NCBI RefSeq assembly: GCF_000186465.1
Contig: NZ_GL636091.1
Location: 773,281-837,280 of the forward strand
DNA: 64,000 nucleotides
Direction of reading: 5' to 3'
DNA from: Streptococcus australis ATCC 700641
Lineage (GTDB): Bacteria > Bacillota > Bacilli > Lactobacillales > Streptococcaceae
Positions 9,867 through 20,296 of the stretch are shown piece after piece. The notes beneath the pieces are model-generated. The model made no database searches, was not told the origin of the DNA, and was given only the letters and a program-made list of their open reading frames with translations. A program made the translations under genes and the position numbers. The number at the start of each line of letters is the position of its first letter. Positions within the stretch are counted from its first letter, which is position 1.

Positions 9867-10272
9867 AATAGTCCAGTGGACTATTTTATCCCGAGCTTGA
9901 AAATCGGGGAGCGAGGCGTTAAGAATGACTGTTCACTCTAATGATTGGCATTCTATGGCAATCGCTATAGCGACTTGCCTAAACGCCTAACTAGTAAATG
10001 ATAAAGAAATCCAGAGGTTGTAACCCAGCCTCTGTTTTTCGGTAAAAAGGGAATAAACCTGATTGATGTAGGGTTTGTTTCACAATAACAATGGAAAGGA
10101 ACAAAGAGCATTCGGGGAATTGAACCTGAGTTCTGAAGTTTCTTACTCAATATGAAAGAAAGGAACTGAACCCGACCTAAATTCTCGGAAAAAAGATAAA
10201 TCTGTCTAGGAGCATCGCTCCTGCGTCAGATTTCCTATTTTTCAGTCGAATTTTACGGTCTTGGTATCTTAA
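9867..10272 (+). repeat. Structured dnaK-dnaJ spacer with internal terminator-like hairpin
   Basis: 406 bases with no gene. It begins with the palindrome AATAGTCCAGTGGACTATT. It then has an AGGCGTT..AACGCCT stem enclosing the perfect palindrome TCGCTATAGCGA, a hairpin at 10012-10035 followed by TTTTT, and a hairpin near 10195-10240 (AAATCTG..CAGATTT enclosing AGGAGC-ATC-GCTCCT). The make-up resembles assembled small repeats rather than ordinary operon spacing. No promoter was assigned with confidence. Confidence 0.55.
10011..10040 (+). terminator. Terminator-like hairpin between dnaK and dnaJ
   Basis: CAGAGGTTG pairs with CCAGCCTCTG and runs into TTTTT. If active it would end the dnaK transcript and reduce dnaJ read-through. 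Confidence 0.6.
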
Positions 10273-11418
10273 ATGAACAATACTGAATTTTATGACCGTT
10301 TGGGCGTTTCAAAGAATGCGTCTCAAGATGAGATCAAGAAAGCCTATCGGAAATTATCTAAAAAATATCACCCAGATATCAACAAAGAACCTGGTGCTGA
10401 GGACAAGTACAAGGAAGTTCAAGAAGCCTATGAGACTTTAAGTGACGAACAAAAGCGGGCAGCTTATGACCAATACGGTGCTGCAGGAGCCAACGGTGGT
10501 TTTGGTGGCTTCGGTGGCGGAGCTGGTGGTTTCGGTGGTTTTGATGGTACTGGTTTTGGTGGCTTTGAGGACATTTTCTCAAGCTTCTTTGGAGGTGGCG
10601 GTGCAAGTCGCAATCCCAATGCTCCACGTCAGGGAGATGATCTTCAGTACCGCGTAAACCTCAAGTTTGAAGAAGCCATCTTTGGAACTGAGAAGGAAGT
10701 GAAGTACCATCGGGAAGCTAGCTGTCAGACATGCGAAGGCACTGGTGCTAAACCAGGAACAAGTCCCGTAACTTGTGGACGCTGTCATGGTTCTGGGGTG
10801 ATCAATGTGGATACGCAAACCCCTCTAGGAATGATGCGCCGTCAGGTAACCTGTGATGTCTGTCACGGACGTGGTCAAGAAATCAAAGAACCTTGTACTA
10901 CCTGTCATGGGACTGGTCACGAGAAGCAAGCCCACAGTGTCAATGTGAAAATCCCTGCTGGGGTTGAAACTGGGCAACAAATTCGCCTTTCTGGTCAAGG
11001 AGAAGCTGGCTTTAACGGAGGTCCATACGGAGATCTTTATGTGGTGGTCAATGTTGAGCCAAGCGACAAATTTGAACGGGATGGATCAACTATCTACTAT
11101 AAATTGAACTTGAATGTTGTTCAGGCTGCCCTTGGAGATACGGTTCATGTACCAACGGTTCATGGGGATGTTGACTTGGTCATCCCAGAAGGAACCCAGA
11201 CTGGTAAGAAATTCCGCCTCCGTGGCAAGGGAGCACCAAGCTTGCGTGGTGGCTCTGTAGGAGATCAATATGTATCTGTTAATGTGGTGACACCAACAGG
11301 TCTAAATGACAAGCAAAAAGAAGCCCTTCGTGCATTTGCGGAAGCAAGTGATTTGAAGGTCAACCCAAAGAAAAAAGGCTTCTTTGATAAGGTTAAAGAT
11401 GCCTTGGATGATTTATAA
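10273..11418 (+). CDS. dnaJ: Co-chaperone DnaJ (Hsp40)
   Basis: 381 residues with all type I Hsp40 parts. The J domain has HPD at residues 33-35; a Gly/Phe-rich linker spans about 72-115; four CxxCxGxG zinc repeats ([32 protein letters not shown]) lie around 148-220; two C-terminal substrate domains follow. It delivers substrates to DnaK and stimulates its ATPase. The ATG at 10273 agrees with the family N-terminus, yet no Shine-Dalgarno sequence is visible before it, so initiation may be weak or depend on mRNA structure. Confidence 0.97.
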   Translation: MNNTEFYDRLGVSKNASQDEIKKAYRKLSKKYHPDINKEPGAEDKYKEVQEAYETLSDEQKRAAYDQYGAAGANGGFGGFGGGAGGFGGFDGTGFGGFEDIFSSFFGGGGASRNPNAPRQGDDLQYRVNLKFEEAIFGTEKEVKYHREASCQTCEGTGAKPGTSPVTCGRCHGSGVINVDTQTPLGMMRRQVTCDVCHGRGQEIKEPCTTCHGTGHEKQAHSVNVKIPAGVETGQQIRLSGQGEAGFNGGPYGDLYVVVNVEPSDKFERDGSTIYYKLNLNVVQAALGDTVHVPTVHGDVDLVIPEGTQTGKKFRLRGKGAPSLRGGSVGDQYVSVNVVTPTGLNDKQKEALRAFAEASDLKVNPKKKGFFDKVKDALDDL

Positions 11419-11424
11419 AATAAA

Positions 11425-11457
11425 AGAAGATTTGGTTTTTCCAATCTTCTTTTTTTA
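11425..11457 (+). terminator. Rho-independent terminator after dnaJ
   Basis: AGAAGATTTGG and CCAATCTTCT form a stem followed by seven T. Confidence 0.9.
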
Positions 11458-11460
11458 TCA

Positions 11461-11497
11461 AGAAAAACACCTCCGAAACCAAAGGCTTCAGAGGTGT
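11461..11497 (-). terminator. Rho-independent terminator after gdhA
   Basis: ACACCTC pairs with GAGGTGT; read on the minus strand it is followed by TTTTTCT. It is back to back with the dnaJ terminator. Confidence 0.8.
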
Positions 11498-11512
11498 GGC
11501 AAAAGAATCAAA

Positions 11513-12898
<1,386 letters not shown>

Positions 12899-12962
12899 TT
12901 AGCGAACTTACTGGTATATGGAGGCACTGCTGAAAGCAATGTCATGTTTTATTACGTCGATA

Positions 12963-12991
12963 ATTATAGCAGACTTTTATTGACTTGTAAA
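12963..12991 (-). promoter_or_regulatory. gdhA promoter
   Basis: Read on the minus strand: TTTACA, 17 bases, TATAAT with a TGC extended -10. Confidence 0.8.
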
Positions 12992-13002
12992 GAAAAAAGT
13001 TG

Positions 13003-13017
13003 AATTTTCTGAAAATT
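13003..13017 (-). promoter_or_regulatory. CodY box upstream of gdhA
   Basis: AATTTTCTGAAAATT is an exact match to the 15-base CodY consensus. It sits 11 bases upstream of the gdhA -35. The site also lies about 180 bases upstream of the pyrD promoter, but gdhA is the likely target. Confidence 0.9.
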
Positions 13018-13193
13018 TTCACAACTACCTATAAAGTGGGAAAAAATGGATGCGAAAGGATGATAGGATTGGAAAAATGTCTGATTTTTCCCCTCTATAT
13101 AGAAAATAAATGGATAACATTTATGGTAATTTTTTCTATTTCCGGACGATCCTTGTTCTTTTTTAGTTTTCTAGCCATGAATCCTTCTTTTCG

Positions 13194-13202
13194 TGCTATA
13201 AT
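13194..13202 (+). promoter_or_regulatory. Extended -10 promoter of pyrD
   Basis: TGCTATAAT, a consensus extended -10, about 32 bases before the proposed pyrD start. The rest of the 12863-13233 gap holds only the gdhA promoter and the CodY box. Confidence 0.65.
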
Positions 13203-13233
13203 GGCTGTAAGAATTCATTTTAAGGAGAAGAAG

Positions 13234-14169
13234 ATGGTATCGACAAAGACGCAAATTGCTGGTTTTGAATTTGACAACTGCCTGATGAATGCGGCAGGTG
13301 TGGCCTGTATGACCACTGAGGAATTAGAAGAAGTGAAGAATTCGGCTGCTGGGACCTTTGTGACCAAGACAGCTACCTTGGAGTTCCGTTCTGGAAATCC
13401 AGAGCCACGCTACCAAGATGTCCCACTGGGCTCAATCAATTCGATGGGGCTACCTAACCAAGGCTTGGACTATTATTTGAATTACCTATTGGAGTTGCAA
13501 GAAACAGATCCCGATCGGACTTTCTTCCTATCTCTTGTCGGCATGTCTCCTGAGGAAACCCATATCATCTTGAAAAAGGTGCAAGAAAGTGATTTTAAAG
13601 GTTTGACTGAATTGAACCTTTCCTGCCCCAATGTCCCAGGAAAACCTCAGATCGCCTATGATTTTGAGACGACGGATCGGATCTTGTCAGAGGTCTTCGC
13701 CTATTTCACCAAACCTCTTGGGATCAAGTTGCCACCTTATTTTGATATCGTTCATTTCGACCAAGCTGCAGCGATCTTTAACAAATACCCGCTCAAGTTT
13801 GTCAATTGCGTCAATTCGATTGGAAATGGCCTTTACATCGAGGATGAATCCGTTGTGATCCGTCCGAAGAACGGCTTTGGTGGGATTGGTGGCGAATACA
13901 TCAAACCAACGGCTCTGGCCAATGTCCATGCCTTTTACCAACGGTTGAATCCAGAAATTCAGATTGTGGGGACAGGTGGCGTCTTGACCGGTCGCGATGC
14001 CTTTGAGCATATCCTTTGTGGAGCTAGTATGGTGCAAATCGGAACCACACTTCATAAAGAAGGAGTAGGGGCTTTCGAGCGCATTACTGCGGAACTCAAA
14101 GACATCATGGAAGAAAAAGGCTACCAAAGTCTAGAAGACTTCCGTGGGAAACTGCACTACATTGACTAA
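13234..14169 (+). CDS. pyrD: Dihydroorotate dehydrogenase, class 1A
   Basis: 311 residues from the ATG at 13234, which follows AAGGAGAAG and sits behind the extended -10 promoter; the frame is open further upstream but that part has no start signal. PyrD oxidises dihydroorotate to orotate in pyrimidine synthesis. The LNLSCPN motif places a catalytic cysteine near residue 131, as in soluble fumarate-dependent class 1A enzymes. FMN-contact segments VGTGGV and GASMVQIGT are near the C-terminus. There is no PyrK-like partner next to it, in keeping with class 1A. It stands alone and ends at a terminator. Confidence 0.95.
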   Translation: MVSTKTQIAGFEFDNCLMNAAGVACMTTEELEEVKNSAAGTFVTKTATLEFRSGNPEPRYQDVPLGSINSMGLPNQGLDYYLNYLLELQETDPDRTFFLSLVGMSPEETHIILKKVQESDFKGLTELNLSCPNVPGKPQIAYDFETTDRILSEVFAYFTKPLGIKLPPYFDIVHFDQAAAIFNKYPLKFVNCVNSIGNGLYIEDESVVIRPKNGFGGIGGEYIKPTALANVHAFYQRLNPEIQIVGTGGVLTGRDAFEHILCGASMVQIGTTLHKEGVGAFERITAELKDIMEEKGYQSLEDFRGKLHYID

Positions 14170-14184
14170 TCCTTCGAAAAGAAC

Positions 14185-14215
14185 TTCCTCAAGTGGATAC
14201 TTGGGGATTTTTTAT
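14185..14215 (+). terminator. Rho-independent terminator after pyrD
   Basis: CCTCAAGT-GGAT-ACTTGGGG hairpin followed by ATTTTTTAT. Confidence 0.8.
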
Positions 14216-14317
14216 GGATTCTTGTCAAGAGAGAGAATCTGTTCCTAGTTTTAAAGATTTTCCATTTTTATAGAGAGAAAAAGGTGTACAATGGAGGTGA
14301 GAAGGAAGGTGATTGCT

Positions 14318-14647
14318 ATGGGAGAAAGGGATGTGATTCAAGAGGCAAAGACCATGATCAAAACTCTCCAAACAGCCTTTTCTAGGGAATGCAAAACCAG
14401 TCCAGATGCCCTTCGATTTGAGGGAAATCTAAATCATATTTTGGAAGTTTTAGTGAAGGCAAGACAGGTAGACAATCGCCTGTTGATTGAGTTGGAAAAA
14501 TTTTATCAAAGTACCAGTTTATTGATTGGCCTGGGTGAGCTCGGTTTGAGTGAAGAGGCCTATCAAGTCTGGCGAGCTTATGATCATTGGCATTATGAAG
14601 TTGTGAAGCCTCAGTTGCAGGTGTATGGACCAACGGTGCTTCTTTAA
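14318..14647 (+). CDS. Small conserved hypothetical protein
   Basis: About 109 residues, mostly predicted alpha-helical, with no membrane segment or signal peptide. An ATG at 14291 also opens the frame, but TACAAT at 14287-14292 looks like a -10 element and GAAGGAAGG lies 8 bases before the ATG at 14318, so the later start is preferred. I do not recognise the family. The size and helical character are reminiscent of bacteriocin-immunity four-helix proteins, but no diagnostic motif supports that and no bacteriocin gene is near. Confidence 0.6.
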   Translation: MGERDVIQEAKTMIKTLQTAFSRECKTSPDALRFEGNLNHILEVLVKARQVDNRLLIELEKFYQSTSLLIGLGELGLSEEAYQVWRAYDHWHYEVVKPQLQVYGPTVLL

Positions 14648-14928
14648 TCTTGGCAACGGTGCTTAAGAAGGTCAGAGATTGAGAGGAGGTGTGGGATATG
14701 TCTCTCATGCATGATTTTTTCCATCAGTTTTTAGTATCTTTACGTAATCTTGGTTACTCGCTCTTTTTCTTATTTGAAAAATAAGTGGGAGTGCCTTTAT
14801 CCCTTTTACTAGTATAGTAGAAGGGATTTTTGATGCGGAATGCTTGAAAATCTGAGGCTCTTAGATTATGATGGAGCTAATAGATGTCAAGCGTTCCACA
14901 TAGGGAATGCAGGAAGCGAGGAAAAAAG

Positions 14929-15864
14929 ATGGCAGAGATTTATCTAGCAGGTGGCTGTTTTTGGGGCTTAGAGGAGTATTTCTCTCGGATCTCGGGTGTA
15001 GAAAAGACGACGGTGGGCTATGCCAATGGCCAGGTAGAAACGACCAATTACCAACTGATCAAGGAAACGGATCATGCAGAGACCGTACAAGTCATCTACG
15101 ATCCAGATAAGATTTCCTTACGAGCGATTCTGCTCTACTATTTCCGGGTGATCGATCCCTTGTCCATGAACAAGCAGGGAAATGATCGAGGTCGCCAGTA
15201 CCGGACCGGTGTCTATTACCTGGACGATGCGGACCGTGAGGTGATCGCCCAAGTGTTTGCGGAAGAAGAGAAGCAACTGGGACGCAAAATAGCGGTTGAA
15301 CTAGAACCCCTGCGCCACTATATTTTGGCGGAGGACTACCATCAAGACTACCTCAAGAAGAATCCTGGGGGCTATTGCCATATCGATGTGACGGATGCTG
15401 ACCAACCCTTGATTGATCCAGCAACCTATCCCAAGCCCAGTCAAGAGGAATTAAAGGCACGATTGACAGAGGAGCAGTACCAAGTCACTCAAGAGAGTGC
15501 GACAGAGCGACCTTTCCACAATGCCTATGACCAGACCTTTGAAGAGGGAATCTATGTGGACATTACGACTGGAGAGCCTCTTTTCTTTGCCAAGGATAAG
15601 TTTGCGTCTGGCTGTGGATGGCCGAGTTTCTCTCGCCCTATTGCCAAAGATGTCATTCATTATTACCAGGATCATAGCCACGGGATGGAGCGGATTGAAG
15701 TTCGTTCCCGCTCAGGCAATGTCCATCTCGGTCATGTCTTTACCGATGGGCCAAGAGAGCAAGGTGGCCTTCGCTACTGTATCAATTCGGCCTCTCTGCG
15801 CTTTATTCCTAAAGAGGAGATGGAGGTAGAGGGATACGGGGATCTACTCAAGCAGATGCACTAA
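14929..15864 (+). CDS. msrAB: Bifunctional peptide methionine sulfoxide reductase MsrA/MsrB
   Basis: 311 residues from the ATG at 14929, which has GAGG 7 bases upstream; an upstream ATG at 14884 adds 15 unlikely residues. The MsrA domain has the GGCFWG active site (C10) and reduces S-sulfoxides. The MsrB domain, from about residue 170, has zinc/fold motifs SGCGWPSF and its catalytic cysteine near residue 284 ([11 protein letters not shown]), and reduces R-sulfoxides. No signal peptide is seen, so this is the cytoplasmic fusion. It fits a bacterium exposed to its own SpxB-derived hydrogen peroxide. Confidence 0.95.
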   Translation: MAEIYLAGGCFWGLEEYFSRISGVEKTTVGYANGQVETTNYQLIKETDHAETVQVIYDPDKISLRAILLYYFRVIDPLSMNKQGNDRGRQYRTGVYYLDDADREVIAQVFAEEEKQLGRKIAVELEPLRHYILAEDYHQDYLKKNPGGYCHIDVTDADQPLIDPATYPKPSQEELKARLTEEQYQVTQESATERPFHNAYDQTFEEGIYVDITTGEPLFFAKDKFASGCGWPSFSRPIAKDVIHYYQDHSHGMERIEVRSRSGNVHLGHVFTDGPREQGGLRYCINSASLRFIPKEEMEVEGYGDLLKQMH

Positions 15865-15875
15865 AAGAATGATGG

Positions 15876-15900
15876 AGAGGGGGTGTAAGCCCTCTTTTTA
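15876..15900 (+). terminator. Rho-independent terminator after msrAB
   Basis: AGAGGG, 8-base loop, CCCTCT, then TTTTT. Confidence 0.8.
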
Positions 15901-15960
15901 GTCCCTCCATTTATCTATACATGGAAGTTTAGGTCAGTCTGTTTTCTTTTGTCAAAATTG

Positions 15961-15969
15961 TGTTACAAT
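15961..15969 (+). promoter_or_regulatory. Extended -10 promoter before the CapA-like gene
   Basis: TGTTACAAT fits TGn plus a near-consensus -10. It is 72 bases before the ATG. Confidence 0.45.
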
Positions 15970-16040
15970 GAAAAAAAGGCCTGACAGATGACGGAGGGGC
16001 CTTTGGCAAGAGCAAGAGAAATGGATAGGAAGAGAAGAAA

Positions 16041-17378
16041 ATGAAGAATTGGAAGGATCTCCTAAAGAGATGGAGTGAGCTCGGGAAAGATATCCTCAGG
16101 ATGCTCAATGAATGGCTTGATATTGGCTTGGGAAAGGTGACTGCTTTTCGCTTGACCAACGAACAGTTTGTCTACGGTTTACTGATTACAGTATTTGCGG
16201 CAGCAAATCTGGTCTTGTGGGTTCAAAAATGGAATGGTTTTCCTATTACAGCGCTAGAAATGCCGGAAGTCGTTGAAAAGCAAGAAGAAATTCATCCGGA
16301 TCAGTTACCGCATACGGCTCGGATCATGGCAAATGGAGATCAACTCTACCATGACTTGATTTACATGAGCGCCGCCAAGGAAGATGGAAGCTATGATTTT
16401 TCTGAGAATTATCACTATGCTCAGGAATGGTTGAAGCAAGGGGATCTGGTCTTGGGAGATTTTGAAGGAACCATCAATTCGGATTATGGACTTTCGGGTT
16501 ATCCACTTTTCAATGCCCCTGGTGCGGTCGTTGCTTCGATTAAGGATGCAGGCTATCAGGTGATGGACCTGGGGCATAACCATATCCTCGATTCTGGCTT
16601 GGAAGGACTGTTTTCGACGGCCAAGGCCTTTGAAGATGCAGGGATCCAAACGGTTGGTGTCTATCCGCATGAGACGCGAGACCAAGCCCCTATCCTGATC
16701 AAGGAAGTAAATGGAATCAAGATTGCAATTTTGGCTTATTCCTACGGCTTTAATGGGATGGAAGCTTATTTAGATCAAGAAGATTATGACAATCGTTTGT
16801 CGGACCTCAACGAGGAACGTATGCGCAAGGAAATCCAAAAGGCTGAAACGGAGGCAGATCTTACGATCGTTATGCCACAGATGGGAATTGAGTACGACCT
16901 AGAGCCAACAGAGGAACAAAAGGAACTATACCATAAGATGATTTCTTGGGGAGCTGATATTGTCTTGGGTGGCCATCCTCACGTCGTCCAACCTGCTGAG
17001 ATTGTGGATAAGGATGGGCAACAGAAATTAATTGTTTATTCTATGGGGAATTTCCTTTCCAACCAGCGCATGGAAACCATGGAAGGGATAGACAATGCCC
17101 AATGGACTGAACGGGGTGTCCTGATGGATATAACTATTGAGAAGGTAGGGCGCAAGACACGGATCAAAACGGCCGCAGCTCATCCTACTTGGGTCAACCG
17201 GACGCCAAAGGACAGTTATTCTCCTGAAGGCTATGAACTCTATCATTTCCAGACCTATATCTTGGAGGACTGGATTGAAGGAGGCAAGTATCGGGATCAA
17301 TTGGATGATGAAACAAAGGTGCGTGTCGATACAGCCTACCAGGAAGTGAAAGAACGTGTGAATTTGAATTGGGAGTAG
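16041..17378 (+). CDS. CapA family metallophosphatase-like protein
   Basis: 445 residues. A basic cytoplasmic N-terminus and one membrane segment (about residues 46-63) are followed by a large CapA/PgsA domain: MANGDQL start, DLGHNHILDSG, and the metal-site motif GGHPHVVQP, ending in VYSMGNFLSNQ. The fold belongs to calcineurin-like metallophosphatases; related proteins are named for capsule or poly-gamma-glutamate export, but no pgsBC genes are near, so that role should not be assumed. It is 18 bases upstream of the MutS-like gene and probably co-transcribed with it. Confidence 0.85.
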   Translation: MKNWKDLLKRWSELGKDILRMLNEWLDIGLGKVTAFRLTNEQFVYGLLITVFAAANLVLWVQKWNGFPITALEMPEVVEKQEEIHPDQLPHTARIMANGDQLYHDLIYMSAAKEDGSYDFSENYHYAQEWLKQGDLVLGDFEGTINSDYGLSGYPLFNAPGAVVASIKDAGYQVMDLGHNHILDSGLEGLFSTAKAFEDAGIQTVGVYPHETRDQAPILIKEVNGIKIAILAYSYGFNGMEAYLDQEDYDNRLSDLNEERMRKEIQKAETEADLTIVMPQMGIEYDLEPTEEQKELYHKMISWGADIVLGGHPHVVQPAEIVDKDGQQKLIVYSMGNFLSNQRMETMEGIDNAQWTERGVLMDITIEKVGRKTRIKTAAAHPTWVNRTPKDSYSPEGYELYHFQTYILEDWIEGGKYRDQLDDETKVRVDTAYQEVKERVNLNWE

Positions 17379-17396
17379 GAAGGGGCGGATTAAGAA

Positions 17397-19079
17397 ATGG
17401 ATAAACTTGGATGGTTACCAATTGGATTTGTTGGACTGATCATCATTATGGTTCTAACAAATCGGATAGCAACGATTCGTCTGAGAAAAAATTTAGCCAA
17501 GGCTTGGGAGGGAAAACCTTTTTTTATAAAAAATGATAGTGAAGAGAGTTTAGTGGAAACGATGCTTTTGGCATCTACACTACAACCAACAGATAGTCAA
17601 GTGGATGGTCAAACTTGGCATGATTTAGACATGCATAGAGTCTTTGATCAGCTGAACCATACACAGTCTAGTATTGGGGCAGAGGCCTTGTATCAGAAGA
17701 TGCGTTTGTTAAACTTTCAACCAGATGCATCTTTGCAGGAGTTAGAAGATTTCTTTGAACATCACCCGGATCTTCGTCTGAAGGTTCAGGTTGTTATGAA
17801 CCAGTTAGGAAAAAAGAACCACAATATGGCTAGAAGTATTGTGGCGAATCCAGGGAAGCAAGATTCGAGGATCTATCTTTCTCTCTATATTTTTTTAGCG
17901 TGTTTGCCAGTCCTCTCTCTTTTCTTTCTTCCGTTTTTTAAAATTCAAGCCTTGTCAGTCTTGATAGCGAGTGTGACGTTTAATATCATTTTTTCGAGCG
18001 TTCGGAATTGGTCGAATACAATGCGCTTGGATCAAGTTAGTTACCTGGTTCGCATCTTTGCTTCAGCGGAAAAGTTGAGTCGTTTAGCGCTTCCGAAACA
18101 AGAAGCACTCAAACAGGCTGTCCAACCATTTAAGAAGACGAAAGTCATTTCCAGCATCTTACAAAGTCCAACAGGAAGCTCCGAGATGGAAATTATCCTG
18201 ATTTACCTTAATTTTCTTTTCTTAATTCCGCAGATTGCCCAGATCTATATCTATCAGCAAGTGAGGGCTCATCAGAAAGAAGCGCAGGAAACAATCAATC
18301 TTTTGGGGGAATTGGAAGTAGCTATTAGCCTTCTACGCCATAAGCGTGATGGTAAATTGGTCTGTCATCCCTATTTTAAACAAGATGGAGGGATCAAAGG
18401 TAAGAGGATCTACCATCCTTTACTAACGGATCCGGTTGCTAATGACGTTAGTTTTGAAAAAAATATGGTGATCAGTGGAGATAATGCCTCAGGGAAATCC
18501 ACTTATTTGAAAATGGTAGCCATTAACTGTATTTTAGCGCAGGGCTTGGGCTTCGCCTATGGCGAAAGTTTGGAGCTTTCTTATGGACATGTCATGACCT
18601 CTATGGATGTCAGCGATGATATTGAGATTGGAGATAGCTATTTTATTACAGAGAGCAAAACGATTCTCCGAATGATTGAGAGTCTGGAAAAGTCTGGCTT
18701 TCATTATTTCTTTATCGATGAACTCTTTAAGGGAACCAATACCATTGAGCGAATTGGGTCTGGCTTGGGCATTGTCCGCTGGCTATCGAGACACGATTGC
18801 CTGTATATGATTTCGAGCCATGATATTGAGCTAGTTGCGGCATCTGGTGCAGTAAATGATAATTATCATTTCGATAGTCGCTATGTTGACGGGAAAATCG
18901 TCTTTGATTATCAGATAAAGCAGGGAGCTGCAGTAACGAAGAATGCGGTCAATACATTAAAAAGCCTCCATTTTCCTTCAGAAATCACTCAAACTTCCCA
19001 AGAATTAATTGGACAATATGAAAAGACAGGGAAATGGTCTTTAAATAGAATGTTGAGTGATAAAGAGGAAGGTCGCTAG
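17397..19079 (+). CDS. Membrane-associated MutS-like ATPase
   Basis: 560 residues. Membrane segments lie at the N-terminus (about 5-25) and in the middle (about 165-200, with a further pair near 270-290). The C-terminal MutS-type ATPase has Walker A GDNASGKST near residues 361-369, a FFIDELFKGTN Walker B, and the ISSHDIEL loop. The mismatch-recognition domain of true MutS is missing and the protein is far shorter than MutS1, so a role in mismatch repair is doubtful. It is a member of the TM-containing MutS-related family whose function is not established. It shares an operon with the CapA-like gene. Confidence 0.8.
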   Translation: MDKLGWLPIGFVGLIIIMVLTNRIATIRLRKNLAKAWEGKPFFIKNDSEESLVETMLLASTLQPTDSQVDGQTWHDLDMHRVFDQLNHTQSSIGAEALYQKMRLLNFQPDASLQELEDFFEHHPDLRLKVQVVMNQLGKKNHNMARSIVANPGKQDSRIYLSLYIFLACLPVLSLFFLPFFKIQALSVLIASVTFNIIFSSVRNWSNTMRLDQVSYLVRIFASAEKLSRLALPKQEALKQAVQPFKKTKVISSILQSPTGSSEMEIILIYLNFLFLIPQIAQIYIYQQVRAHQKEAQETINLLGELEVAISLLRHKRDGKLVCHPYFKQDGGIKGKRIYHPLLTDPVANDVSFEKNMVISGDNASGKSTYLKMVAINCILAQGLGFAYGESLELSYGHVMTSMDVSDDIEIGDSYFITESKTILRMIESLEKSGFHYFFIDELFKGTNTIERIGSGLGIVRWLSRHDCLYMISSHDIELVAASGAVNDNYHFDSRYVDGKIVFDYQIKQGAAVTKNAVNTLKSLHFPSEITQTSQELIGQYEKTGKWSLNRMLSDKEEGR

Positions 19080-19109
19080 GCTTTATCAGACCTTCTGTTG
19101 TAAAAAATA

Positions 19110-19155
19110 AAAAGCACATAAAACGCAAACTTCACTTGTGTTTCATGTGCTTTTA
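19110..19155. terminator. Bidirectional terminator
   Basis: A long imperfect stem, AAAAGCACAT.. with ..ATGTGCTTTT, with T-rich flanks on both strands. It serves the convergent MutS-like and AraC genes. Confidence 0.85.
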
Positions 19156-19171
19156 TTATTTGATCTATTGG

Positions 19172-20047
19172 TTAAAGACAAGCTTTTCGGTATTGGCTTG
19201 GAGTGACCTGATAGTATTTTTTGAACTGGCGATTAAAGTTTGAGAGGTTGTTGAAGCCAGATTGGCTCGCAATATCAATGATTGCCAGATCGGAATGCTG
19301 GAGGAGATGGGCAGCTTTTTTCAGCCGATATTGGATGATATACTCCATACAAGAAATCCCTAATTGTTTCTTAAAGAAATTCATAAAGTGGGTCGGGCTA
19401 AAATGACACAATTCTGCTAAGTGCTCAATCATGAGCTCCTCTTGGTAATGGTTCGAAATATGGTCGAGGACCAAACGAATTTTTTCTTCTCTCCGATAAG
19501 CATCCGTTGAAAACTTCTTCTCGACAATATAGTGGTGAGAAAAGAGGAGATAGAGGAGTTCATTGAGCTGGGATTTGAGTCGGAGTTCATAGAAGGGGCC
19601 TTGTTCTCTTCCGTTTGCCATACAGGTCAAGAGGCTCTGTTTGATTTTTTCGTAACCGGGTGATTGGGCTTGGATGCGTCGAACAAATTCAAAATCACCA
19701 TTGTAGAGGGGTTGTAAATATTTTAGAGTGGCAATGTTTTTATGGGTAATCCCAATCAGGTCTAGATTAAAATGGAGGACATTCATGGTATGGGAAGAAC
19801 TCTGGATGGGATGAATGGAGTGAAGGGCATTGGGCCGGATCAAAATAATATCACCAGGCTGGCTATTAAAATATTCATAATCGATATGGAATTGAGCAGT
19901 CCCTTCGTTGACATAAATAATCTCAATATCAGTGTGCCAATGAAATAAAATATCCGGTTGGCCATTTTGAGTGCTAATCTGTTTAATTGAAAAAGGGAAA
20001 TCGCTATTGGTAAAGGATGTTTGGCGGTATAAGGTCTTTGTGTTCAT
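19172..20047 (-). CDS. AraC family transcriptional regulator
   Basis: 291 residues. The N-terminal cupin-like ligand domain (about 15-130, with an FHWHTDIEI metal/sugar-site-like motif) is followed by two C-terminal HTH motifs (about 190-290, with FSPTHFMNFFKKQ and the signature ending FNRQFKKYYQVTPSQYR). This arrangement is typical of sugar- or stress-responsive activators. No sugar operon adjoins it, so the target is unknown. It is transcribed alone on the minus strand. Confidence 0.88.
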   Translation of the reverse strand: MNTKTLYRQTSFTNSDFPFSIKQISTQNGQPDILFHWHTDIEIIYVNEGTAQFHIDYEYFNSQPGDIILIRPNALHSIHPIQSSSHTMNVLHFNLDLIGITHKNIATLKYLQPLYNGDFEFVRRIQAQSPGYEKIKQSLLTCMANGREQGPFYELRLKSQLNELLYLLFSHHYIVEKKFSTDAYRREEKIRLVLDHISNHYQEELMIEHLAELCHFSPTHFMNFFKKQLGISCMEYIIQYRLKKAAHLLQHSDLAIIDIASQSGFNNLSNFNRQFKKYYQVTPSQYRKACL

Positions 20048-20263
20048 GCCTACCTCTTAGATCTTTTTCGGGAGTAGCAGACGCTTTGACTAGGTGTGAG
20101 AGAGGGTCCGCTAGTTACTTCATACAGGGAAAATCTACTATCTATATTATAATAAAATTGGACCAAAAATTAAAGAGGATTCAGTGGAATTTCTAAAATT
20201 TTAAGGAAGGCGAAAAGGGAGCGCTTGTGGGAGAGAAGGCTCCAAAATGATGAGGGAATGGTG

Positions 20264-20269
20264 TATAAT
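20264..20269 (+). promoter_or_regulatory. -10 element of the HAD phosphatase gene
   Basis: A consensus TATAAT 28 bases before the proposed ATG. It falls inside the longer open frame, which supports the downstream start. Confidence 0.5.
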
Positions 20270-20296
20270 AGGGAAAAGGTAGAAAGAGGTGGCGGT

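Noticed and set aside
13000..13233. N-terminal extension of the pyrD frame
   Set aside because: It crosses the CodY box and the pyrD promoter and has no ribosome site; the ATG at 13234 fits the family length.
16041..17378. Poly-gamma-glutamate capsule operon
   Set aside because: Only a CapA/PgsA-fold protein is present; no pgsB, pgsC or capsule genes adjoin it.
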